From Leyella stercorea (GTDB lineage Bacteria > Bacteroidota > Bacteroidia > Bacteroidales > Bacteroidaceae), in contig NZ_JADYUF010000008.1 of assembly GCF_021531655.1 (NCBI RefSeq), positions 1-64,000 of the forward strand: a stretch of DNA of 64,000 nucleotides. Reading direction: 5' to 3'. Below the pieces are notes generated by a model. It was not told the DNA's origin, did not search any database, and saw only the letters and a program-made list of their open reading frames with translations. A program made the position numbers and the translations under genes. This document shows, piece by piece, positions 51,645-59,218 of this stretch. Positions within the stretch are counted from its first letter, which is position 1; every line of letters begins with the position of its first letter.

Positions 51645-52025
51645 AATTTTGAATTTTGAATTTTGAGTTTTGAATTGTTGCGGCAAGCCGCAATTTTGAA
51701 TTTTGAGTTTTGAATTTTGAGTTTTGAATTGTTGCGGCAAGCCGCAATTTTGAATTTTGAGTTTTGAATTTTGAGTTTTGAATTGTTGCGGCAAGCCGCA
51801 ATTTTGAGTTTATCAGTTGTGAATTATGAATTCCAAATTGAATAATTCAACATCGGCAAAGCCGACAATTCAAAATTCAAAACTCAAAATTCAAAACTCG
51901 TAATTGAATAATTCAAAATCGGCAAAGCCGACAATTCAAAATTCAAAACTCAAAATTCAAAACTCGTAATTGAATAATTCAAAATCGGCAAAGCCGACAA
52001 TTCAAAATTCAAAACTCCTAATTCC
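51645..52025. repeat. Two opposed tandem repeat blocks (lpxA/outer-membrane channel spacer)
   Basis: The left block has three copies of a 54-bp unit (GTTGCGGCAAGCCGC plus 7-mers AATTTTG/AGTTTTG). The right block has three copies of a 66-bp unit (ATCGGCAAAGCCGAC at 51852, 51918 and 51984, plus AATTCAA/AACTCAA 7-mers). The two blocks are mutually inverted, and each unit also carries its own small GC hairpin. Confidence 0.95.
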
Positions 52026-52031
52026 TAACTC

Positions 52032-53417
52032 TTAATATCTTCCTCCGCCCAAAGCGTAGTAGAGATTCACAACGGCCTGCATCTTGTAGAAATCGTCGGC
52101 TACCTTAGAAAGCTCGGCATTGAGCAGGCTCTGCTGTGCGGTGATTACCTCAAGATATGTGGCTGAACCGTCGTTGAACAACATCTTGTTGTACTCTACG
52201 TTCTTCTTCAGACTCTCTACCTGCTTGGCCTCAAGCTCGCTCTTCTCGTTAGAAGAGTTGTAGAGCACGAGGGCGTTGCTAACCTCCGAACCGGCTGAAA
52301 GCACAGCGTTCTGCCATGTGTTGAAAGCCTGTTCCTGCTTAGCCTTTGCCACCTTCAAGCCTGCAACAATCTGACCATGGGCAAAGATGGGCTGTACGAG
52401 TGAGCCTACTGCAGAGAGAAGCCACTTGCCCGGGTTTACTATACCTGCACCACCTGAGTTGGTGAAGGCACCTGTACCTGAGATAGTGATGCTCGGATAG
52501 AACTTAGAACGGGCTGCGTTGACATCGTAGAAGCACTGAGCCAATGACATTTCGGCATAGTGTACGTCTGGACGGTTGGCAAGAAGCTGTATGCCAACGC
52601 CCGTTGAGAACTGTGCAGGGAGCGACTGTCCCTCGAATGTTCCGCGCTGTATGGTCTGTGCCTGCTGTCCGAGAAGCAGCGAGAGCGAGTTCTCGGTCTC
52701 ACGGATCTGACGCTTCAGGTCGGTAGCCTGGGCCTTTACAGAATACAGATTTGCCTCAGCACTCTGTACACTGGTCTCCTTAACACGACCAAGCTCCTTC
52801 TGAATCTTCATGATGTTCCATGTCTCTTCAACGAGCTTCGACATATCGTTGACCACCTGCAACTGCTTGTCGAGCATGAGCAGAGTGTAGTACATGTTGG
52901 CGATGTTAGAGATTATCTTGGTCTGCACTACGAGCTGATAGTCCTTAGTGGCAAGCAGAGCCATCTGTGCCGAACGCTTCACATTGAGAAGATTGCCGAA
53001 GAGGTCGAGGTTCCATGATGCCGTCACGGGCAATGAGTAGGTCTTTGTGGCAGGATTGCCGTCCCATGAAGCGATTGTTCCTTGCGGCGAGAATGTGAAC
53101 GAAGGCACGAATGCCAACTTAGCCACCATCAGCTGATCCTCTACTATCTTGACGTTGAGTGCGGCATTGAGCATATTGGTATTGTTGGCAATACCCTTCT
53201 CGATGAGCGACTGCAGCTGCGGGTCGGTGAACACCTGACGCCAAGGCAGATTGCCGAAGCTTGCGGTGTCGCTGACGGCGAGCGTGTCGGAGTTGCTCAA
53301 AACGTCGCGTACGAGTCCCTTGGTGTTCACCTCGGGACGCTCGTACTTGTTATATATTCCGCAACTGGTCATCAAGAGCGATGCCGAAGCGAAAAGAATT
53401 ATCTTGTTCAATTTCAT
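52032..53417 (-). CDS. TolC/OprM-type efflux outer-membrane channel lipoprotein
   Basis: A 461-residue outer-membrane factor of the NodT/OprM class, a lipoprotein (ASLLMTSC, Cys about 19). Two repeated coiled-coil/beta halves follow. VKETSVQSAEANLYSVKAQA and GIQLLANRPDVHYAEMSLA (the RPDV motif) are family signatures. It forms the exit duct of the RND pump encoded upstream. Confidence 0.94.
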   Translation of the reverse strand: MKLNKIILFASASLLMTSCGIYNKYERPEVNTKGLVRDVLSNSDTLAVSDTASFGNLPWRQVFTDPQLQSLIEKGIANNTNMLNAALNVKIVEDQLMVAKLAFVPSFTFSPQGTIASWDGNPATKTYSLPVTASWNLDLFGNLLNVKRSAQMALLATKDYQLVVQTKIISNIANMYYTLLMLDKQLQVVNDMSKLVEETWNIMKIQKELGRVKETSVQSAEANLYSVKAQATDLKRQIRETENSLSLLLGQQAQTIQRGTFEGQSLPAQFSTGVGIQLLANRPDVHYAEMSLAQCFYDVNAARSKFYPSITISGTGAFTNSGGAGIVNPGKWLLSAVGSLVQPIFAHGQIVAGLKVAKAKQEQAFNTWQNAVLSAGSEVSNALVLYNSSNEKSELEAKQVESLKKNVEYNKMLFNDGSATYLEVITAQQSLLNAELSKVADDFYKMQAVVNLYYALGGGRY

Positions 53418-53421
53418 TGTT

Positions 53422-53513
53422 TCGTATTTTTAAGAAGTTAAGAAGTTATGGAGTTAAGAAGTTAAGCCAAATGTACATATGGCTTAACTCCTGACTTCTA
53501 AATTCTTGATTTC
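53422..53513. repeat. Opposed-arm spacer (channel/pump)
   Basis: The left half TTTTTAAGAAGTTAAGAAGTT and the right half built of AACTCCTGACTTCTAAATTC words are largely complementary, meeting at GTACAT near 53474. This is the same design as the other operon-internal spacers, with a different word. Confidence 0.75.
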
Positions 53514-56500
53514 TTATTTTGTTTTCTTATCAATCTGATCGTGCAATGCATCTGCCACATACGGGTTGGTGTACTGACGAATCTCTGAATCGACGCTGGC
53601 TGAGTCGTTCTCAAACTCGATAGGCTTAATCTTCTCCTGCAGAGTCTGGAAGATATAGAACAGAGCCGGAACTATCATGATCTGGCAAAGCATACCGATG
53701 AGCATACCGCCTACGGCTGCTGCACCAAGAGTCATGTTACCGTTGTAGCCTACACCCCACGGCATGAGCAATGGCAGAAGACCGATAATCATAGCCAATG
53801 AAGTCATCAAGATAGGACGCAGACGGGCAGAAGCACCGAGAACTGCCGACCATGAGACAGCCATACCCGTCTGTCGACGCTCAAGAGCGAACTGAACGAT
53901 AAGGATGGCGTTCTTTGCCAGAAGACCCATAAGCATGATGAGCGCAATCTGCATGTAGATGTCGTTGTTCTTGCCAAACATGTTGACGAAGAGGAAGGCT
54001 CCCGCAAGACCGAACGGAATTGAGAGAATTACCGACAGAGGCAGAATGTACGACTCGTACTGTGCCGAAAGAATCAAGTAAACGAAGGTCAGACAGAGCA
54101 CGAAAACGATAGCTGTAGAGTTGGAAGACTCCTGCTCGGTACGTGTCAGACCAGAGAACTCGTAGGTGTAACCTGCCGGCAATGAGGTCTTGGCAACCTC
54201 TGCCATGGCGTTGATGGCGTCACCTGTTGAGTAGCCCTCGGCTGCCGATGCGTTCACGTTGATTGATGTGAAGAGGTTGAAACGGTCAATCTCCTGCGGA
54301 CCATATACACGGCTCAGGTTGACATACTCCTTGATTGGAGCCATCTCGCCAGCCGATGTGCGGACGTAGATGTTGTCGAGACTCTTCAGGTCGGCACGGT
54401 TTTCAGGTGCTGACTGGATGTATACACGATAGAGCTTACCGTATGCGTTGAAGTTAGAAGCATACATACCGCCGTAGTAGCCCTGCATTGTGGTGAGCAC
54501 GGTAGACGCGTCGATGCCGCTCTGCTTACACTTAGCCACGTCAACATCAATCTTATACTGCGGATACTTGGTGTTGTATGATGTCATGGCGTTCGAAATC
54601 TCCGGACGCTTGTTGAGCTCGGCAATGAAGTTCTTGGTGATGTCGTAGAACTTGTTAACGTCGCCACCGGTGCGGTCCTGCATTGAGAATGTCATACCGT
54701 TGGTAGCTGAGAAGCCCTGCACCATAGGCGGCTGGAAGGCGAGAATCTGCGCTCCCTTGATGGCAGCGGTCTGCTTGTATATCATACCGAGCACCATTGT
54801 AGAACCCAGGTTGTGTACGCCGATATACTTCAGCGGTCCCTCTTCCTTCTGACGCTCCTCAAAGCTCTTGAGCTTAATGATGAACGTACCCTGGTTAGAG
54901 CCCTGACCTGCGATGAAGTTGTAACCTGTAATACGCATACGACTGGCAATGGCGGGGTTGGTAGCGAGCATACGGTCTACCTCGTCCATCACCTCGTTGG
55001 TCTTTTTCATTGAAGTTCCAGGAGGTGTAGAGACTGTACAGAATACAGTACCTGTATCCTCATCAGGTACAAGACCGGTCTTGGTGGTTCCCATAAGCAC
55101 TGCCATTCCGGCAATAGCGACAATCACAGTAACGATAGCGATGATAGGACGCTCTACGATACGGCGAACTCCCTTGGTATACTTCTCCTGAACCTTGCCA
55201 TAAGCTGCGTTGAACGATGCGTGGAAACGGTCAATCACGGTCATCTTGCGCTCCTTGCCGTGCTCGTCCTTCGGCTTCAGCAAGATAGCACAAAGAGCCG
55301 GAGAGAGTGTCAAGGCGTTAAGAGCCGAGATGATGATAGAGATGGCCATGGTGATACCGAACTCACGGTAGAACGCACCTGACGTACCACCCATGAACGA
55401 CACGGGGATGAACACCGATGCCATAACAAGGGTAATAGAGATGATAGCGCCCGAAATCTCGTTCATGGCGTCGATAGATGCCAGTCGTGCCGACTTGTAT
55501 CCAAGGTCGAGCTTGGCATGGACAGCCTCCACAACCACAATGGCATCATCGACCACAATGGCGATGGCAAGCACAAGGGCGGCAAGTGTCAGCAAGTTGA
55601 GCGAGAAGCCGAACACATAGAGGAAGAAGAATGTACCGATCAACGACACCGGAACGGCAATCAACGGGATAAGAGTTGAGCGCCAGTCCTGAAGGAAAAC
55701 GTACACCACGATGAACACGAGGATGAACGCCTCGCACAGAGTCTTGATAAGGTCTTCGATTGATGCGAAGAGGAACTCAGTTACGTCCTGCATGATGTCG
55801 AAGTGGATTCCCGGCGGCATTGTTGCCTCCTGATCCTTGAGGAGCTTCTTGATGTTGGTGGCAATCTCAGTAGCGTTAGAGCCGGCAGTCTGTGTTACCA
55901 TCATGGTTACTGACGGTTTGCCGTTGTTCTTTGACTCAACGCTATACGAGAGGGCACCCATCTCTACGCGTGCCACGTCCTTGACACGAATGGTCTGACC
56001 GTCCTGTGTCGACTTTATAATCATGTCGCCGAACTCCTCAGGGGTCTGCAGACGACCTCTATAGCGGAATGTATACTCATACTGATTGTCGCTATTCTCG
56101 CCTACCGAACCCGGAGCAGCCTCGATGTTCTGCTGAGCGAGCACGCCAGTGAGGTCAGAAGGAATCAAGCCGTAGCTCTTCATCTTCACTGGGTCAATCC
56201 AGAGGCGCATGGTATAGTCCTTCTGCGAGAAGCACTGACACTCACCTACACCGTTGACACGCTTGATGGCAGGCACAACGTTGATGTTGGCATAGTTGGT
56301 GAGGAACTCGTCGTCATAACGGTCGTCGTCGGCTGTAAGACCGAAGAGGATAACCGTTGACGACTGACGCTTCATAACCGTCACACCAGCCTTTGTCACC
56401 TCAGCCGGCAGCAAGGCAGAAGCCTGCGACACACGGTTCTGTACGTTGACCTGACACATGTCAGGATCCATACCCTGCTTAAAGTAAACGGTGATAGAAG

Positions 56501-56765
56501 CCGAACCTGCATTGGTGGCTGATGAGGTCATGTAGGTCATACCCTCAACACCGTTGATCGACTCCTCCAGCGGTGCAAGCACCGAGTTGAGCACGGTCTG
56601 TGAGTTGGCACCGGTGTAAGCGGCACGCACCATGATAGTAGGAGGCGCCATGTTAGGGTACTGCTCGATAGGCAGCGACACCAGGCCGAGTACACCCAGA
56701 ATGACTACGAGGATAGAAATCACCGTAGAAAGCACCGGGCGCTTGATAAATCTATCTAATTTCAT
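53514..56765 (-). CDS. RND multidrug efflux permease (HAE1/AcrB-type)
   Basis: A 1083-residue inner-membrane proton/drug antiporter of full length. It opens FIKRPVLSTVISILVVILGV and has 12 TM segments with two large periplasmic loops. AIVVDDAIVVVEAVHAKLDL (about 403-422) holds the Asp-Asp proton relay in TM4, and NAILIVQFALERRQTGM marks TM10-11. It pumps substrates from the periplasm to the outside with the adaptor and channel encoded beside it. Substrate range unknown. Confidence 0.96.
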   Translation of the reverse strand: MKLDRFIKRPVLSTVISILVVILGVLGLVSLPIEQYPNMAPPTIMVRAAYTGANSQTVLNSVLAPLEESINGVEGMTYMTSSATNAGSASITVYFKQGMDPDMCQVNVQNRVSQASALLPAEVTKAGVTVMKRQSSTVILFGLTADDDRYDDEFLTNYANINVVPAIKRVNGVGECQCFSQKDYTMRLWIDPVKMKSYGLIPSDLTGVLAQQNIEAAPGSVGENSDNQYEYTFRYRGRLQTPEEFGDMIIKSTQDGQTIRVKDVARVEMGALSYSVESKNNGKPSVTMMVTQTAGSNATEIATNIKKLLKDQEATMPPGIHFDIMQDVTEFLFASIEDLIKTLCEAFILVFIVVYVFLQDWRSTLIPLIAVPVSLIGTFFFLYVFGFSLNLLTLAALVLAIAIVVDDAIVVVEAVHAKLDLGYKSARLASIDAMNEISGAIISITLVMASVFIPVSFMGGTSGAFYREFGITMAISIIISALNALTLSPALCAILLKPKDEHGKERKMTVIDRFHASFNAAYGKVQEKYTKGVRRIVERPIIAIVTVIVAIAGMAVLMGTTKTGLVPDEDTGTVFCTVSTPPGTSMKKTNEVMDEVDRMLATNPAIASRMRITGYNFIAGQGSNQGTFIIKLKSFEERQKEEGPLKYIGVHNLGSTMVLGMIYKQTAAIKGAQILAFQPPMVQGFSATNGMTFSMQDRTGGDVNKFYDITKNFIAELNKRPEISNAMTSYNTKYPQYKIDVDVAKCKQSGIDASTVLTTMQGYYGGMYASNFNAYGKLYRVYIQSAPENRADLKSLDNIYVRTSAGEMAPIKEYVNLSRVYGPQEIDRFNLFTSINVNASAAEGYSTGDAINAMAEVAKTSLPAGYTYEFSGLTRTEQESSNSTAIVFVLCLTFVYLILSAQYESYILPLSVILSIPFGLAGAFLFVNMFGKNNDIYMQIALIMLMGLLAKNAILIVQFALERRQTGMAVSWSAVLGASARLRPILMTSLAMIIGLLPLLMPWGVGYNGNMTLGAAAVGGMLIGMLCQIMIVPALFYIFQTLQEKIKPIEFENDSASVDSEIRQYTNPYVADALHDQIDKKTK

Positions 56766-56771
56766 AATATA

Positions 56772-56919
56772 TCTTTAAATTTTGAATTTTGAATTTTGAG
56801 TTATTGCCAAGGGCAATTTTGAGTTTTTCATTTTTGAGTTATGAATTCTTAATTCAACATTGAACAATTCCTAATCGGCAAAGCCGACAATTCAAAAATC
56901 AACACTCAAAACTCAAAAT
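56772..56919. repeat. Heptad-repeat opposed-arm spacer (pump/adaptor)
   Basis: The left half has TTTTGAA/TTTTGAG 7-mers around a TTGCCAAGGGCAA hairpin; the right half has the complementary ATTCAAA/ACTCAAA words and the same ATCGGCAAAGCCGAC hairpin seen at 51852. Confidence 0.85.
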
Positions 56920-58122
56920 TTATTTTCCGAATGCCTTCTTAAGCTTGCCAAGGTCGCCCTGAGCCTCGCCCAGCTCCTCGGTCTTCTTCAGTTTGTCGGC
57001 ATACTGAGCCTCGGTGAGGGGCTTGATTTCCATACCGTCCTGCAGCGATGACACTCCGTTCACTACGAAGCGGTCGCCGATGTGAAGACCAGAAGTGATG
57101 ATATAGTTCTTGCCGTCGTTCTGCGAATTGATTTCTACCGGAGTATACTTCACCTTGTTGTCCTTGCCTACTACATAAACGAAGTGCTTGTCCTGTACCT
57201 CAACTACAGCGTCCTGCGGAACTATAACTGCTGAAGTAGCGGTGTGAGGCACTACGATTGAGCCTGAAGCACCCGACTTGAGCACGCGCTCGGGGTTGGG
57301 GAAGTCGGCACGCATTGAAACAGAGCCTGTTGTAGGGTCGATGACACCGCTCACGGTAGCCACCTTGCCCGGATGATTGTAGATAGAACCGTCGGCAAGC
57401 TGGAGCTTTACAGCAGGATAGCTTGAGATGGCAGCATTGATGCCACCGGCTGTCTTGGTCATATCGAGGAGGTCCTTCTCGGTCATTGAGAAGTATACCT
57501 GCATTGTAGAGTTGTTGGAAACGGTGGTAAGAGGCTGCTGTGATGATGCGCTAACAAGTGCACCTACACGATAAGGCAGGTCGCCTACGACACCATTGGC
57601 AGGGCTTGATACGAAACAGAAGTCAAGGTTCTGCTTGGCTGAAACATAAGCAGCCTCAGCCTGAGCGAGCTGAGCGGCAGCACTCTCCATTGCATTCTTA
57701 GACGACTGAAGCTCGTACGAACCGATAACGTTGTTCTTGAAGAGCTTCTGAGAGTTGTTGTATGTAAGACGGGCAGTGTTGAGTTGTGCCTTGGCGGCGT
57801 TCACGGCAGCCCTTGCCTGACGTACAGCGGCAGCGTATGTAACGTTGTCGATGACGAAGAGGAGCTGACCAGCCTTCACCTGCTGACCTTCCTTGACACA
57901 GAGCTTTGTGATGAAACCTGAAACTTTCGGACGGATCTCAACGTCCTGAACACCCTTGATTGTTGCGGGATAAGTGGTCTGGAGGTCAGCATTCTGACCC
58001 TGCACAGTACGTACGGCGTACTCATTGTCGCCGAAGTTAGGCTTACCGCCACTCTTGCCGCCACCACAAGAGGCGAGCACTACAGTCAAAACTGCAATCA
58101 GTAAAATCTTTGTTTTATTCAT
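56920..58122 (-). CDS. RND efflux periplasmic adaptor lipoprotein (AcrA/MexA-type)
   Basis: A 400-residue membrane-fusion lipoprotein (VVLASCGGG, Cys about 19). The lipoyl-like half-motifs (GVQDVEIRPKVSGFITKLCV and SSPANGVVGDLPYRVGALVS) flank a coiled-coil hairpin (about 95-180). Beta-barrel and membrane-proximal domains follow (VVVPHTATSAVIVPQDAVVE-like). First gene of the efflux operon; TAACTTTG lies at 58289-58282. No dedicated regulator gene is adjacent. Confidence 0.94.
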   Translation of the reverse strand: MNKTKILLIAVLTVVLASCGGGKSGGKPNFGDNEYAVRTVQGQNADLQTTYPATIKGVQDVEIRPKVSGFITKLCVKEGQQVKAGQLLFVIDNVTYAAAVRQARAAVNAAKAQLNTARLTYNNSQKLFKNNVIGSYELQSSKNAMESAAAQLAQAEAAYVSAKQNLDFCFVSSPANGVVGDLPYRVGALVSASSQQPLTTVSNNSTMQVYFSMTEKDLLDMTKTAGGINAAISSYPAVKLQLADGSIYNHPGKVATVSGVIDPTTGSVSMRADFPNPERVLKSGASGSIVVPHTATSAVIVPQDAVVEVQDKHFVYVVGKDNKVKYTPVEINSQNDGKNYIITSGLHIGDRFVVNGVSSLQDGMEIKPLTEAQYADKLKKTEELGEAQGDLGKLKKAFGK

Positions 58123-58281
58123 ACCTATGTTTTACTAAATAAATTTTTTGTCTTTTGATTTATTTACTTTACTATTTATTTTTCCCTAACTAATATGTTG
58201 TTATAGCGTATGCCATGCCTTTCGGCTGACAATACGGAAGCCTTAAGGAAAACTCAACCCGCTGCTTAAGTTTTCCGGGTG

Positions 58282-58289
58282 CAAAGTTA
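58282..58289 (-). promoter_or_regulatory. -7 element of the efflux operon
   Basis: TAACTTTG on the minus strand, about 160 bases before the adaptor start. -33 not clear. A long leader is implied. Confidence 0.5.
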
Positions 58290-58445
58290 CCAACATTAAT
58301 ATTAATATGGTACATACCACACAAACATTTAACAACTTTTATTCCGGTTCTGTGTTTTTCGCCATAGTTTAAGATGTTTGCAACAGCAATAATTGCCCAT
58401 CCGGCATTTGGAGTTATATTATTGTTATAATAAGGACAAACTACA

Positions 58446-58553
58446 GGAGGCTATGGCGTCCTCGTCATAGCCTGAGCAAGCAGCGGTGCAAGTAATTACA
58501 ATAAGAATGTTTCTACCAACTGTTCAGGCTACGGCGGGGACGCCATAGCCTCC
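58446..58553. repeat. 108-bp element with inverted ends, copy 2
   Basis: Starts GGAGGCTATGGCGTCC and ends GGACGCCATAGCCTCC: a perfect 16-bp inverted end. Length equals copy 1 (8802-8909). Confidence 0.85.
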
Positions 58554-58664
58554 TACCATTTGTATTGTCAATACAATCTCAAGCATCACAACTTCTATCA
58601 TTATCACTCGACAATATCGGATGAACCGTAATAATTGCCCTTTTATGCGCTTCGGCAACCGCCG

Positions 58665-58775
58665 TTTTTCAAATGTAGTCCTTTTGGGTTGCAAAAAGAC
58701 TCGTTTTGCCTGCCAAAAGGACTACATTTGCATAGCAAAAGGACTCCTTTTGAAAGCCAAAAGGAGTCCTTTTTG
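58665..58775. repeat. 22-bp phased palindrome array 4
   Basis: Five sites start at 58671, 58693, 58715, 58737 and 58759, exact 22-bp period. Variants include AAATGTAGTCCTTTT and AAAAGACTCGTTTT. Flanked by TTTTTC and TTTTTGAAA. Beyond it lies a GC-rich stretch (58782-58826) with CCCCTCCCCCGTAGGGAGGG that forms a small dyad. Confidence 0.95.
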
Positions 58776-58873
58776 AAAGAGGGGGGAGTAAGCCCTACCC
58801 CCAGCCCCTCCCCCGTAGGGAGGGGAGTGGTATGATTTGTGAGATTATGAAGCAGAATATTGGGTTAACAGTA

Positions 58874-58957
58874 GGAGGCTATGGCGTCCTCGCCATAGCC
58901 TGAGCAGTCAGCCATATCATCTTTATTATTAATGATTTGTACCGTTGTTTGCTCAGG
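58874..58957. repeat. 108-bp element, copy 3, truncated
   Basis: The left arm is intact (GGAGGCTATGGCGTCC, then GCCATAGCCTGAGCA), but the right arm stops at GCTCAGG, exactly where the multi-hairpin element C begins (GGAGGGTGTG). Confidence 0.8.
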
Positions 58958-59199
58958 AGGGTGTGCAAAAGTCTATTATACGGGCTGAAAGCCCAATAAG
59001 CTCATAGCCCAAGGCAGCGCCTTGGGTGTACGGATTGATAAAAGCAAAACGCCCTGCAAGGGCAAAAGCATTGATAATTAACGCTTTTGCCCTTACAGGG
59101 CGCATTGGTATTTGTGATACTTTTACCCCATGGCGGTGCTCTGGGCTATGTGTTTCTGCCCCTTCGGGGCGTGCTGCTTTGACTTTTGACTTTACGTCC
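58956..59199. mobile_element. Multi-hairpin interspersed element, copy C
   Basis: Starts GGAGGGTGTGCAAAAGTC and ends GACTTTTGACTTTACGTCC. It carries the same GGGCTGAAAGCCC, central CGCCCTGCAAGGGC/GCCCTTACAGGGCG and CCCCTTCGGGG hairpins. It lies 19 bases after the GH31 stop. Confidence 0.75.
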
Positions 59200-59218
59200 T
59201 TCTAACATTTTGGTTCTA

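Noticed and set aside
51639..51794. In-frame N-terminal extension of the LpxA-like protein by 52 residues
   Set aside because: The extension is the 54-bp repeat translated (Pro-Gln-Gln-Phe-Lys-Thr repeats). LpxA homologues begin at the conserved MISDKAYIAPG-type start at 51638.
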